From Phycomyces blakesleeanus NRRL 1555(-) (Eukaryota > Mucoromycota > Mucoromycetes > Mucorales > Phycomycetaceae), in the NCBI RefSeq assembly GCF_001638985.1, contig NW_017265148.1:62001-126000 (forward strand): a stretch of DNA of 64,000 nt. Reading direction: 5' to 3'. Position 1 is the first letter of the stretch, and the number at the start of each line of letters is the position of its first letter. The translations under genes were made by a program, and so were the position numbers. Below, one piece after another: positions 51,318 through 62,456 of this stretch. Below the pieces are notes generated by a model. That model made no database searches. It saw nothing but the letters and a program-made list of their open reading frames with translations, and was not told where the DNA came from.

Positions 51318-51587
51318 TGCCATTCACCAGCGTAAGAGGGAATTGTCGAGGGAATTGGATCGAGGGAATTGAGCCACAACATATACGATTCCGATTGTTA
51401 TTCAACATCTGTTTTTGATTTATTTACTAAAATACCCTGCCAATTTTATTTTTTTGTTAATGATTTGTTTCATTTTGGCTATATAGAATGAGCTTTTTAA
51501 AGTATGGTCGTTTAGTATATTCTTTTTTGTAACTAGAGTCCTTATTTTAGAAGTTTTGTCAATTCCCTCGTACGCTGGTGAATGGCA
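51318..51587. mobile_element. 270-bp MITE
   Basis: Inverted ends TGCCATTCACCAGCGTA and its complement at the right (TACGCTGGTGAATGGCA) continue into GAGGGAATT. Two extra GAGGGAATTG units follow the left end. There is no coding capacity. It is nested in the element at 50784..52357. Confidence 0.82.
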
Positions 51588-51593
51588 TTATTA

Positions 51594-52133
51594 GGGACCT
51601 TGGACACATCATATAAAATTTATTTAGACGGAGATTGTGCTCTTAAAAAAGAATAGTGTGTTTCAAAATCGCGTTATTTTATATGATATAAAGACATGAT
51701 ATAAAATGTGTTGGCCAATCATCTTTCGATATTTTATGTTGTTAAACTAACGATGACATAAAACTTGAAATAAAGAGCAAATTATGTTTTCAAGTAAGCA
51801 TATAAAGAAGTCCATATAGCCCCAGCATTAGGTTTTTTCCCCTTTATTTGCGCAAGCATTCTACGTATACAAATATTAATTAATATCTATTAGCTTTAAT
51901 GTCTAAAAAATTAAACAGCTATTACAGTTTGAGGGTAAAAAGTAATAAACTTTGGTTCGCACTAATTACATGATCTTAAGTTCGTGAGTTTAGTAAATTA
52001 ACATGGCCAATAAATGCAATATCACACATTTTCATTGTATATGGAAGCCTTGGATGTGAAACATGAGACCGTATAAAATTACATATATGATTAAATGTTT
52101 CAAAAAAAAATTATATGATGTGTCCAAGGTCCC
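51594..52133. mobile_element. 540-bp MITE (GGGACCTTGGACACATCATA)
   Basis: Inverted ends GGGACCTTGGACACATCATA and complement, flanked by TA (51592-51593 and 52134-52135), starting six bases after the previous MITE. The interior is AT-rich and non-coding and aligns with the two halves of the outer element at 50667..53217, so it is a younger member of the same family. Confidence 0.82.
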
Positions 52134-52755
52134 TATTAAGGAGAAAGATAAAAACAGTATCGTATTGCATATAAAAAAGTAAGGATTCAGCCAATCAGAG
52201 AGCCGTACGATTTTCTATCAGAATTTGATTGAAATTTGATCGAAATTTGATCTTTCAAAAAGACGATCAAATTTTGATCGTCGCTATTACAATTATAATC
52301 CAATAATGTTGCGTCCTGAATTTAAAATTTGATCGATCAATCTGGCTGAGTACCCTCATGATATAAAATCTGTTAGCCAGTTATCTTTTGGTATTTTATA
52401 TTGATAAACAAACAATAAAATAAAACTGGAAATAAAGAACGAATTATGCTTTCAAGTAAAGATACAAAGAGGTCCATATTATTCTAGAATTAGCTGGTTT
52501 TTTTTCTTTATTTGCATAAGTATCCTACGTATACAAATATTAATTAGCATTTATTAGTTTTAATGGCTAGAAAGTTAATCATCTATTACAATTTTAGGGC
52601 AAGAAATAACAAACTTTGGATTACACTAATTACATGATTTTATGTTCTTGAGCTTAGGAAATTAACATGTTGAATAAATGAAATATCACACATTCTGATC
52701 ATACATGGAAGTCTTGGACATGAAACATAGACCGTATAAAATTACATATATGGTT

Positions 52756-53163
52756 GAGTCTCAAACTGTGTTATATGGATCGAACTTGAAGATGATGAAC
52801 ATATATTCTGGGCATGCGCTCGTAAACAACCAGTTTGGCAACAAGTTGCAATTCGGTTCTTAATTAATCCTACCTCTCTTACGTTTGAACACCTTCTCCT
52901 CCCATCTTCTCCGTTGACTGTCAAAGTCAAAGACACCACAGTGTCCTCATATATTGTTCTGGGATGCACACTAGTTGCTATATAGGAAGCTCACTTCCAG
53001 TATATCTTCAATGATATTCCCTTTGCCACTAACCGAATTACATCTATTGCCACCTTAAACATTTGACGACTCAATCTAGAAGACTTTATACAGAGCACAT
53101 CTTAATATCTTAAATGCTTAGCCTTTGTGCATATAATTTCCTCAATTAACAATATAAGCAAAA
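52756..53163 (+). mobile_element. 5'-truncated LINE-type retrotransposon tail
   Basis: Flanked by a 13-bp direct repeat TACATATATGGTT (52743-52755 and 53164-53176), a target-site duplication of non-LTR retrotransposition. The plus-strand frame, broken by stops, encodes WIELEDDEHIFWACARKQPV, then EAHFQYIFNDIPF. This resembles the zinc-binding-like C-terminal end of a LINE reverse-transcriptase ORF. Only the last roughly 400 bp inserted. Confidence 0.78.
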
Positions 53164-53217
53164 TACATATATGGTTAAATATTTCAAAAATACTTTGTAT
53201 GATGTATCCAAGATCCC

Positions 53218-53517
53218 TATTATAGTTCAAACAGCCGCTTTAATTCATAAAGCAGGGAATATTGCTCTAGAATAAGAATAAAAATTTATAAGTTCTGAGT
53301 TTTCTATCAACAGCTTGGTGACATTGGCATGAATGAAACTTAAAATTCCTTTTAAACCAGTCTCACAGATGCTTATTGTCTATATGACATTATGACATAA
53401 AATTCTGATATATAGAGTATTGTAATTTAGATTATTGATCAAGATATAAAAGGCAGGATATGTAGATAATTTGGTTCTTTACTGCTTTATTCTTATTCTA
53501 CTTATTTCTTATATAAA
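53218..53517. other. AT-rich leader of the first small two-exon gene
   Basis: Very AT-rich DNA. A TATAAAAGG box at 53445 lies 73 bp before the ATG at 53518, followed by a T-rich pyrimidine stretch, as expected for a compact RNA polymerase II promoter. Confidence 0.5.
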
Positions 53518-53811
53518 ATGCCCTCAACACAAGCCAATTGTAAGTATTTTTGTTAAATAATAATAATAGTAATAATATTTAGATGTAAATAAACCATCTC
53601 TTTATAATTTACATATATCAATAATATATCATTCAATACAGGCCTTTTCCTTCATTATGGGGCCCCATTAAAGCGTTCAAACGCTAAAATCTGGAAAACC
53701 GGAAGACCTTTCCGAGCAACGAAAGAAAGCAGGCCTATTGAAGACAATTGCCTTTTACCCAAGGAAGTCCAAAGTCTTGCGGAAATGGTAGCCCATTACC
53801 ATAGCAGATAA
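53518..53811 (+). CDS. small two-exon protein, 63 residues, unknown
   Basis: Spliced as join(53518..53539, 53642..53811). Exon 1 is 22 bases (MPSTQAN plus one base), donor GTAAGT, acceptor ACAG; the joined codon is Cys. The product continues LFLHYGAPLKRSNAKIWKT and later RPIEDNCLLPKEVQSLAEM, ending YHSR. It is basic and soluble with no signal peptide. A TATA box sits 73 bp upstream. Base composition of exon 2 is clearly less AT-rich than its surroundings, which supports coding. Shortened relatives with the same 22-base first exon lie at 57320 and 63420. I do not recognise the family. Confidence 0.6.
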
Positions 53812-54548
53812 TACCCGGAAATTAAATCCTGCTTTGTAATTTACACTTCTACAATTAAGTGTATTATTATTCTCAATAAATTGTTTTTTATGTCTATCTG
53901 CAATATATGTTATAGAAAAGTGAAATATAAAGCCAAAATAGAGCTCTTAAATAGGAAGTAATAAAACACTACATATATTACCAATACATTATACATCTTT
54001 TAAATGAACCACTTATATGTCAGTAGTTAGAATAAGTGAATATATCATATATATAAAACTATTGCGAAAACGGACTACAGTAGGTATAGTCCCAAGAAGT
54101 AATATTAAAGAAAATTGAAATAAATTAGAATGTGTGAATAGACATTGCCTTTATTTAAAGATCAACTGCTTGATTTATTATGTATATAGAAGCTGTAAAA
54201 ACTTGTAAATTCAAAGACTGGTACATTTAAGCATATATATTTATAGAATCAATAGCTATTTTGTGATATTTCTGTATATAATAATAGAGCATATGAATTC
54301 AAGAGATTATATATATTATATGACAGTATATTTAATATGGTTTTAAACTAATTATACAAGGTAAATGCTTAATCTCATAGTCATTTCAAATCTTACTATG
54401 CTCTCTTAATTCTTTTTGGAAGCGCATCGATTTATTTAGAGGATAAATTGCCGTTATATTTCTGTATATGACATTTGTTTATTTGTATACTAGACAGTAT
54501 TCTTATGACAAGGGATCTAATCTTTCATAGCAAAATATTGTTTCTTTG
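53812..54548. other. AT-rich spacer
   Basis: No coding exon, RNA gene or terminal repeat that I can support. This is the single-copy flank before the duplicated segment. Confidence 0.5.
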
Positions 54549-54650
54549 AATATAAAATATCCCTCAGAATATTCTCCCTCTCATAACATATATAAGTCAC
54601 AGACGTGTCTTGTATTTACATAATATTGGATAATATTAATTGGTAAATCA

Positions 54651-54881
54651 ATGATGTTCTTTTTATATATGAGAGCTTTTACTCCATATAAATTACAGAA
54701 TTATATCATTTTCTCATTTTACCTAGCATCATTAGTTGTGACTGTATCAGCACACAATGATTTTGGTTATTGCTTCATACTCTTCAAAGCTCTAAGTCAA
54801 ATGTATTGGTATTGCATTCAAAGGTTTCATTCTGTCATCATATCTGTGAAAAGATCATATCTATATGTCATAGAGTCATAA
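54651..54881 (+). CDS. hypothetical 76-residue hydrophobic protein (doubtful)
   Basis: An AT-rich frame with one possible membrane span (IIFSFYLASLVVTVSA) and Cys/Tyr-rich remainder. In the second copy near 60617 an added T breaks the first codons, leaving a frame starting at the next ATG (60634). I regard it as uncertain: it could be a decayed exon or chance. Confidence 0.2.
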   Translation: MMFFLYMRAFTPYKLQNYIIFSFYLASLVVTVSAHNDFGYCFILFKALSQMYWYCIQRFHSVIISVKRSYLYVIES

Positions 54882-55075
54882 AAAAGTACTAGTGAGTCAT
54901 ATAGGTCTCCAAATATTATTATATAAATATAATATAATAAAAACACAATTTATGCTAATACAGCTATTCAAATCGTTCATTTAGTATATAAGAAAAATAA
55001 AATCCGCCTAGAAAAAAAAACTATATAAATGAGGATATTTTCAAAAAGAAAGATTGTTTTTTTATCTTATCCAAC

Positions 55076-55345
55076 ATGTTCTCAAAAACATCACCTAATT
55101 CTCTAACAATTGAACTCGCAAAGCTCCAGAGTAAGTCTTTAATTACACATAATTTCTTTAAAATTCAATAATTAATTTTTTTATAACTGTTATCCATAGT
55201 CACCAGAAGCATCTGTGCAGCAAACAATAGTAATGCACTAAAGATCACTTTGGTGAATAAAAAGAAGATTTCGGATTACAGCGAGAAATCTCTACCACCA
55301 AAAAAGCGACCCTGCTTTCGAGTAAAAAACTGTTCACCAGAATAA
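55076..55345 (+). CDS. small two-exon protein, 66 residues, unknown (paralogue a)
   Basis: Spliced as join(55076..55130, 55200..55345) with GTAAGT donor in phase 1 and CATAG acceptor. TATATAAAT lies 54 bp before the ATG. The product begins MFSKTSPNSLTIELAKLQ, continues SICAANNSNALKITLVN and ends with a basic motif SLPPKKRPCFR, which looks like a nuclear-localisation signal or RNA/DNA contact. No signal peptide. It shares intron position, exon lengths and the PPKKR-CFR motif with 61038..61307. Amino-acid changes cluster between KITL and SLPP, while the start and the basic motif are kept. Confidence 0.6.
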
Positions 55346-55349
55346 CAGT

Positions 55350-55510
55350 CATCTCTCTCTGGCCCTCCCTATCTCTCTCTGGCCTTCTCTCTCTCTCTCT
55401 GGCATTTTCTCTCTCTCTCTCTGGCCTTCTCTCTCTCTCTCTCTGGCCTTCTCTCTCTCTCTCTCTCTCTGGCCCTCCTTCTCTCTCTTTGGTCCTCTCT
55501 CTTTCTATTG
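55350..55510. repeat. CTCTCTCTGGCC minisatellite, copy 1
   Basis: About seven units of (CT)n-GGCC/GGCCTT directly downstream of the small gene's stop. The matching array in copy 2 is about 130 bp longer. Confidence 0.88.
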
Positions 55511-56356
55511 TATTTTTTTTGTTATAATAAACATTTTTTTTACAATATTTGTCTTGGATCTTTTTTTTCAAAATATACTATAATAGTATTGTTGGTATTA
55601 AGCTTGCTTTTTATTTAAAAAAAAGTATTAAGATATAACATTAAGAATGTTTGTGAAGATTTTTTGAAGTACTTTAGAAAGCATATCATGTAAAATATAA
55701 TGAAGTATCTGCATTGACTGGTTCATAAAGCTAAACTGACTTGTATTATGATCTTCAACTACTATATCTAAAAAATATATATATATAGTAGACGAATAAT
55801 TCATACTAATCATTTAATAATTGAGCTTAACGCGTATATAGAATATACATTTTATATTAGCTTTATTATATTTATTTGTAGAATGCTTAGTATTTCTGTA
55901 TTGATTTTCTAGTCGCATACTACAAAATCCGTTATATATGAGCTGTGGCAATCCTTTAATATAATAAAATACAGCATATGTAAACACAAATGTTATTGTT
56001 TAATTATAACGTAAAGAATAAAGGTGTTTTAAAAAAGCAAAAACTATACAAGACAAAATATATACTTATCGACTTTTTTTTTATTCTAATATCCTATGTG
56101 CGTTGTTCTCTTAAATAATTATACAAATAATATGAGAATTAAAGCTAATAGTTAAATAATATCTTTTGTCAGATGTAAAGATAGAGTATGGATCAAGACA
56201 ATAGTAGAAAATGATACATATTGTAACTCATTCAAAAACGATAGTTCAATAGTAAGACATATAATGATGTCTTTTGAAGACCTGAAAGACTGTCAAAGTA
56301 TGTCTCACATAATATCATTATAAAAAACATATTATGACTATAAAACTAGTATTAAA
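55511..56356. other. AT-rich spacer within duplication copy 1
   Basis: Stops in every frame. No gene or terminal repeat seen. It is nearly identical to 61611..62456. Confidence 0.5.
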
Positions 56357-56629
56357 ATGGAAATTGAGCCAAAGACTGCTTTCCATTTGTTTTTGTCTCA
56401 TTTTTTATTTTTGCTGCTATATAGAGAACCAAATATTTTTCTTTATCTATCATATATCTTAAAACCCCTGTTTACAGCAGTGCATAAAAAACATCTTGCT
56501 TTAATCGTTGAATTTATGTCACATACTATGTCATATGTAGTGACTGTAGACTTGAGGCTTATATTATTGTGTTTTATATTCCATGCAGATATCTGCTATA
56601 AAACAAATAAAGTACACTTTCATTTATGA
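56357..56629 (+). CDS. hypothetical 90-residue protein (doubtful)
   Basis: An uninterrupted frame from ATG with a TATAAAAC sequence about 18 bp upstream. It starts MEIEPKTAFHLFLSHFLFLL and has two hydrophobic stretches (FHLFLSHFLFLLLY; YVVTVDLRLILLCFIFH). The copy at 62457 differs by one residue. Long frames are less expected by chance at this AT content, but the duplication is too recent to test selection. Confidence 0.25.
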   Translation: MEIEPKTAFHLFLSHFLFLLLYREPNIFLYLSYILKPLFTAVHKKHLALIVEFMSHTMSYVVTVDLRLILLCFIFHADICYKTNKVHFHL

Positions 56630-57319
56630 GCTATATAATTTACATATATTCACTTTTATATTTTTTAGCATCTTTCTATATATTTATAGCAAAAGCAAAG
56701 AGCAAAAGAAGTATACAATTTCTGTAGAATAGCCCAATGACATGGGTATATATTAGAATTTACCTAAGCCATTTAGACTATAGAAAGATCCAGAAGGAAA
56801 CGCATTGTATATTAATAATAGCAAAGAACTGTACTCTTATAATATAGTCTGTGAATAAGTGTATGTCGGAATTAATGCTAGTTATACTAATTATTGGCTA
56901 TATAAGATTTATATATTATATTATTACTACTCGCACATTTATCTTCTTGGTTTTTATAATAATCTTCAAATAGGATCTACGTCTATTGTAAGACATATTA
57001 TAAATATTCAATATATAAACAATTTCTATTCTTTATCCAAAATAAAAATCATCTTTTTGGATTCTCGCAATTGAAATACTATAGTAGTAAAGACAGATAT
57101 AGTTTGGATTTGCTTTCAATAGTCTTGAATCAATTGTATGAGTGAGACTTCTAGTTTGCTTTAAAATAGTCTTAGATATATACTTATTGTCTGTTAGATA
57201 TTATAATATAAAATGCCGATAGGTAAAATATTATAAGCAAGGTTATTATTTCAAGTAGAAAAGGTATGACTCATAAATATTATGAATTTTTACTGTATCT
57301 TTATTTTATTTTTTTTAAT
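56630..57319. other. AT-rich spacer within duplication copy 1
   Basis: A short Tyr/Ile-rich frame at 56859..57074 is most likely chance in AT-rich DNA. Nothing else is seen. Confidence 0.45.
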
Positions 57320-57511
57320 ATGACTGTATCTCAAACCAACTGTAAGTATTTTTTGTTAAAACATTTTAGCTGTAGAATTGAAAGAGATATTTATATAGTC
57401 TATATATCAAATACTCTTTAATTCAAAAGAGCTCTTTTTATTATATATGGAGTATTATTAAAGCATTCAAATGTAAAAATCTGGAAAGACAAAAGACCAG
57501 TATGGGTTTAG
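57320..57511 (+). pseudogene. shortened relative of the 63-residue two-exon gene
   Basis: join(57320..57341, 57432..57511) gives 33 codons. The 22-base first exon (MTVSQTN) matches MPSTQAN of the gene at 53518 in length and phase. Exon 2 reads LFIIYGVLLKHSNVKIWK, aligning with LFLHYGAPLKRSNAKIWK, then hits a stop where the relative continues. Sequence after the stop (EEIVVSHNDH) still resembles the lost C-terminus. I infer a decayed or truncated paralogue. Confidence 0.55.
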
Positions 57512-57898
57512 AAGTCTCTGCAAAAGCAAACAACAAGAGCAGAAGAAATTGTAGTATCGCACAATGACCATGTAAAACACATGCAAATATGGATTTATGT
57601 ATATTTATCAATATGTATATCCTATTTATATCTTTTACAGCTAGATTTATCTGTATAATACATTACTCTATAGTAGCTCATTTACTCCTCTTTGTCAATC
57701 ACTTGAAACAAATGTATTATATCTTTAGTTGTAATATGTTTCTGTTTTTTTTGGCAAAATAAAAGTGCTTCTTGAAAAAGAGGAAATCAATAAAAATTAT
57801 TATTATTAATATATATTTTCATACATAATTTTTACTATTATAAAATATAATATATTAAAGAGGTATTACGAAAGAGTATTTTATATATAGTGATTACT

Positions 57899-58483
57899 GA
57901 CTATCTCTCATGTAAAATATTCATGTAGTCTTGAAACTATTTAAACCTTTTTATGTCATGTAATTGACTGTATGAATTACTTTAAAAATCCTCTCTATGA
58001 TCATACACCCTAGTAAATAAAAACAGAATTATATAATATAATATATATTAGTTATGTAGTATCTCATAGCTATTGTATTAATGCTGGTAGTCTTTTAGAC
58101 TCTTACTTGATTCAATTCAATTATTCTGATCATCTAAATTAGCTTTCATTTTGCTTTTATTCAATTGCTCTTTTTACAAAATCTGCCACACATTATAGGT
58201 TAAATAGAATATAATGTACATAGAGAATTACATAATAAGTCTATATTCACATTATGAGTGGATAATGAAAAGAAAATACATACCTACTTTATAAAAAATA
58301 TGTGTATGAAATATAAATTAATTAATATATTATTTTCTGTAATGACATATAGCTCTGAAACAAACACGCATTTTATTTTTGATTAGCATAATAATTCGCT
58401 CATTCAATATGAGAAAAAGAAGAAGAAAAAGTATATAAAGGGCAAATATTCAAAAATTTAGATGCTTTTTCATCTCATTTATA
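57899..58483. other. AT-rich leader of the 97-residue small gene
   Basis: No exon is seen. It ends with a TATATAAAG box at 58432, 52 bp before the ATG at 58484. Confidence 0.45.
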
Positions 58484-58841
58484 ATGTTCAGCAACGCAAA
58501 TCTTTTTTCTTGCAACAATATCGCTAGCTCCAATAGTAAGTTATCAATAATATTTTTCCTTTCAACAATAAATTAATATATTTTACTTGCTTTATTTAGC
58601 TGCCAACTCTATTATTCCTGCTCATAATTGCAGCAGACCAATAACAGGTCTTATTGATAATGAAGTACTTTTGCCACCAAACATGACGATCATCTCAAGA
58701 AGTGAATCCAATGAAACAATGTCAAGACTTTCTGTATACAAGGGTGCTTTTTTGTATTTCTTCTTATATCTCTGTATCTATTATCTTTGTATCGATAACA
58801 TTTTTCTGTTATCGTCTTTAATACAATCTTTTTTGCAATAA
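58484..58841 (+). CDS. small two-exon protein, 97 residues, C-terminal membrane segment
   Basis: Spliced as join(58484..58535, 58600..58841), GTAAGT donor in phase 1 and TTTAG acceptor; TATA box 52 bp upstream. It begins MFSNANLFSCNNIASSN, then SIIPAHNCSRPITG, LLPPNMT, a hydrophilic stretch, and a hydrophobic end (FLYFFLYLCIYYLCI) that could span a membrane. MFS start, intron phase, exon-1 size and the LPP motif relate it loosely to the 66-residue genes at 55076 and 61038. The hydrophobic end may be read-on into non-coding AT-rich DNA. Confidence 0.45.
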
Positions 58842-59044
58842 GAAATATAATCTTCTCAATTGAAACACTCTTTTTAAAGTGATTTATCTAAAGTTTGAGA
58901 AAGGAATATTTCGCATCCTAGTATACTATTTGCACCTCTGTTTTATAATCTATATTTTATATTTCTCAACATCTTAAAAAACTAATTAATAAATATACTA
59001 TAATACCAAACACACAAAAAAATTGCTCTCGTGGGCCCTATAAC

Positions 59045-60330
59045 ATGCTTTCGGATTTGATAAAAAGAAGGATCTTTAGTCTTCAGCTTGATAGAAATAA
59101 TATTGTCAGCATTTCTGCCAAGCTGAATATATCCAAATCAACAGTTCAATATTTTCTGAAGAGATATAAAGGGAAACTGCCGATAACAAAAAGGTTTCTG
59201 GAAGACCCCAGTTTCTCACACCTAGATATAAAAGATGTATTGTCTCGAATATCAAAAAGACAGGTGGTCAACGTTGGATGATCTTGTTGATGATGCTAGT
59301 GCTGACACAAGAAAGAATGTCAGCAAGTTTACCATGCATAAAACTTTGCACAGCATGGATTTTTTTCTGCTGTAAACCTGTGTCAAAGTCTTTTCTTACC
59401 AAGACACACATTGTCAAACGTCAAGCATAGTACAAAATCATATAAGACGGGAATAAATAGTAGGAAACTGTTATCTGGGAGTGATGAGTCGCCATTTGTT
59501 CTATATAAGAAAAACTCAAACAGCAAGCTCTGGCGCCAAACTGGAGAGAGATTTGGTACAGATCACTTTTGAGGTATACAAATAAGATTTTAAAAGGAAC
59601 AATAGGTACTGTGAGAGTGTTGTTTATTTAAGAAAGAAGATCATAGCTGCTTATATAGACATTTGGTTCCCTAATTTAAGATCTCTGTCAGTTAATGGTT
59701 GGTTATCACTGAAGCAGTGTGAAGTGTACGAGTGCCTGGTATGTGTTACGTTCCTGAGATGTGACCCTGCCAGGTTCATTAGAAATTGTAGTATCCGTTC
59801 TGGATTATGGAGTTTGTATTTCACTCAATTGTGATGTATATACCACAACTTTGTCTCTAAGGTACAAGGAAATGATGGACTGGTTATAGTCTGAGAGTGT
59901 AACTGGTCGGGAGGACTTGATCCACTTGTTTTTGTAGATAAAAACATAAATAGTCCAAGATATGTAGATGTTCTTCGAAGTCATTTTCTTCTATTATTAC
60001 ATGATCTTTCTGTACCTAGCAATGGTAGCTACAAGTTTCAAGAAGATAATTTCAGGGCTCATAAATCAAAATTTACGGGAATGTTCAAGAAAGAACATGG
60101 TATTCATGTTTTGCAATAGCCACCTAACAGCCCTGACCTTAGCCCCATAGAGAGCACCCGAGGAATTATTGATAACAGAATCAGAGGCAAAATGCCCCAA
60201 ATCAAATTCTCTGAATGAGTTTAAGGCTGCTTTGTTGGAAGAGTAGAGCATAATATCAGCTAATACTTGTAGAGGATGTTGCTTGAATATGCCAAATCGT
60301 TTGGCCTTACTTAAGAAAAAGAAATTTAAA
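59045..60330 (+). pseudogene. degenerate Tc1-type transposase (second family)
   Basis: The first 78 codons are intact and hold a helix-turn-helix (VSISAKLNISKSTVQYFLKR). After that, frameshifts and stops break the frame, but classic Tc1 pieces remain in order: SDESPFVLY then LWRQTGERF near 59480-59560, GPLVFVDKN near 59920, and NSPDLSPIESTRG at about 60130. The last corresponds to the usual SPDLNPIE catalytic Glu. The element differs from the two near-intact Tc1 copies at 11.5 and 15.5 kb. Terminal repeats were not found. Clearly inactive. Confidence 0.82.
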
Positions 60331-61037
60331 CAAATTTGCTATTAAAGCTGTATTTTATTTCACATTATTAATATAAACTTATTTCACTTCTATTCTTCTA
60401 AGTATCATATTCCAATAAGTATTGTGCATCTTTAGAAATGGATTTGAAGTTGTTACATCTTTTTTATTATTTATAGTGGATGTTCAAATGGGTGAAGCAC
60501 TTCTTTTTGATACCGTAGAATATCCCTCAAAATATTCCCCCTCTCGTTGCATATATAAGTTACAGACATGTCTTGTATTTACATAATATTGAATAATATT
60601 AATTGGTAAACCAATGATGCTCTTTTTTTATATATGAGAGCTTTTATTACATATAAATTACAGAATTATATCATTTTCTCATTTTACCTAGCATCATTAG
60701 TTGTGACTGTATCAGCACACAATGATTTTGGTTATTGCTTCATACTCTTCAAAGCTCTACGTCAAATGTATTGGTATTGCATTCAAAGGTTTCATTCTGT
60801 CATCATATCTGTGAAAAGATCATATCTATATGTCATAGAGTCATAAAAAAGTACTAGTGAGTCATATAGGTCTCCAAATATTATTATGTAAATATAATAT
60901 AATAAAAACACAATTTATGCTAATACAGCTATTCAGATCGTTCATTTAGTATATAAGAAAAATAAAATCCGCCTAGAGAAAAAAAAACTATATAAATGAG
61001 GATATTTTCAAAAAGATCGTTTTTTATCTTATCCAAC

Positions 61038-61307
61038 ATGTTCTCAGAAACTTCACCTAATTCTCTAACAATTGAACTCGCAAAGCTCCAGAGTAAGTCT
61101 TTAATTACACTTAATTTCTTTAAAATTTAAAAATTAATCTTTTCATAACTGTTATTCATAGTCACCAAAAGTATCTGTGCAGCAAACAATAGTAATGCAT
61201 TAAAGCTTACTTTAATAAAAACCAAAAACATTTCCGAGTACAAAGAAGAGTCTCTTCCTCCTAAGAAAAGGCAATGTTTTCGAACAGCTACTAGCTCTCA
61301 ATCATAA
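61038..61307 (+). CDS. small two-exon protein, 66 residues, unknown (paralogue b)
   Basis: Spliced as join(61038..61092, 61162..61307), TATATAAAT 49 bp upstream. It has the same exon lengths and intron phase as 55076..55345. It begins MFSETSPNSLTIELAKLQ and ends with SLPPKKRQCFRTATSSQS. Compared with paralogue a, the middle and tail of exon 2 have several replacements (KNISEYKEE for KKISDYSEK) while the frame, splice sites and basic motif are intact. A frame kept open despite many substitutions supports a real protein. Confidence 0.6.
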
Positions 61308-61324
61308 CAATTTTCGTTATGCAT

Positions 61325-61610
61325 CCCTTTCTCTCGCTCTCTCTCTCTCTCTGGTCCTCTCTCTCTGGCCCTCTCTATCTCCCTCTGGCCTTCTCTCTCT
61401 CTCTCTCTCTGGCCTTCTCTCTCTCTCTCTGGCCTTCTCTCTCTCTCTCTCTGGCCTTCTCTCTCTCTCTCTCTGGCCTTCTCTCTCTCTCTCTCTGGCC
61501 TTCTCTCTCTCTCTCTCTCTCTCTGGCCTTCTCTCTCTCTCTCTCTCTCTCTGGCCCTCCCTATCTCTCTCTGGCCCTCCTTCTCTCTCTTTGGTCCTCT
61601 CTCTTTCTAT
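61325..61610. repeat. CTCTCTCTGGCC minisatellite, copy 2 (expanded)
   Basis: Twelve or so units, against about seven in copy 1. The Leu-Ser-rich reading frame across it is a by-product of the repeat. Confidence 0.88.
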
Positions 61611-62456
61611 TGTATTTTTTTTGTTATAATAAACATTTTTTTTACAATATTTGTCTTGGATCTTTTTTTTTCAAAATATAATATAATAGTATTGTTGGTA
61701 TTAAGCTTGCTTTTTATTTTAAAAAAAAGTATTAGGATATAATATTAAGAATGTTTGTGAAGATTTTTTGAAGTACTTTAGAAAGCATATTATGTAAAAT
61801 ATAATGAAGTATCTGCATTGACTGGTTCATAAAGCTAAACTGACTTGTATTATGATCTTCAACTACTATATCTAAAATATATATATAGTAGACAAATAAT
61901 TCATACTAATCATTTAATAATTGAGCTTAACGCGTATATAGAATATACATTTTATATTAGCTTTATTATATTTATTTGTAGAATGCTTAGTATTTCTGTA
62001 TTGATTTTCTAGTCGCATACTACAAAATCCGTTATATATGAGCTGTGGCAATCCTTTAATATAATAAAATACAGCATATGTAAACACAAATGTTATTGTT
62101 TAATTATAACGTAAAGAATAAAGGTGTTTTAAAAAAGCAAAAACTATACAAGACAAAATATATACTTATCGACTTTTTTTTTATTCTAATATCCTATGTG
62201 CGTTGTTCTCTTAAATAATTATACAAATAATATGAGAATTAAAGCTAATAGTTAAATAATATCTTTTGTCAGATGTAAAGATAGAGTATGGATCAAGACA
62301 ATAGTAGAAAATGATACATATTGTAACTCATTCAAAAACGATAGTTCAATAGTAAGACATATAATGATGTCTTTTGAAGACCTGAAAGACTGTCAAAGTA
62401 TGTCTCACATAATATCATTATAAAAAACATATTATGACTATAAAACTAGTATTAAA

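Larger units (their letters stand above)
50784..52357. mobile_element. GGGTACTCAGCC element carrying a gene fragment
   Basis: Inverted ends GGGGGTACTCAGCCAGATTG and (complement) GAGGGTACTCAGCCAGATTG extend for about 30 bp through a GATCGATCAAAT segment. Subterminal AAATTTGATC repeats lie on the right at 52225-52280. It contains a partial gene on the minus strand and two smaller nested MITEs. A truncated second copy is at 20533..20840. The target-site duplication is unclear, so I leave the superfamily open. Confidence 0.78.
50667..53217. mobile_element. outer MITE-like element, interrupted by later insertions
   Basis: The left end (GGAACCTGTGATACACCATA) and right end (complement of GGGATCTTGGATACATCATA) are flanked by TA at 50665-50666 and 53218-53219. 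They are diverged relatives of the intact element at 51594..52133, with which the flanking segments 50690-50783 and 52358-52750 align. It has been split by the insertion at 50784..52357 and by a LINE fragment at 52756..53163, so it is the oldest layer of the nest. Confidence 0.75.
54549..57898 (+). repeat. segmental duplication, copy 1
   Basis: The segment aligns in the same orientation with 60514..64000, with offsets of about 5965 bp at the left and about 6100 bp after the CT-rich minisatellite. Identity is moderate over the left 1 kb and nearly complete from about 55570 onward (single substitutions only). Each copy contains one 66-residue two-exon gene, the minisatellite, a 90-codon frame and a shortened relative of the gene at 53518. 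The real right limit is not seen, because copy 2 is cut by the window end. Confidence 0.93.

Noticed and set aside
56859..57074. 71-codon Tyr/Ile-rich frame (and its copy at 62959)
   Set aside because: Composition is what AT-rich non-coding DNA yields; no promoter, intron or relative apart from the recent duplicate.
61319..61681. 120-codon Leu-Ser repeat frame
   Set aside because: Translation of the CT/GGCC minisatellite. The equivalent frame is not kept in copy 1.
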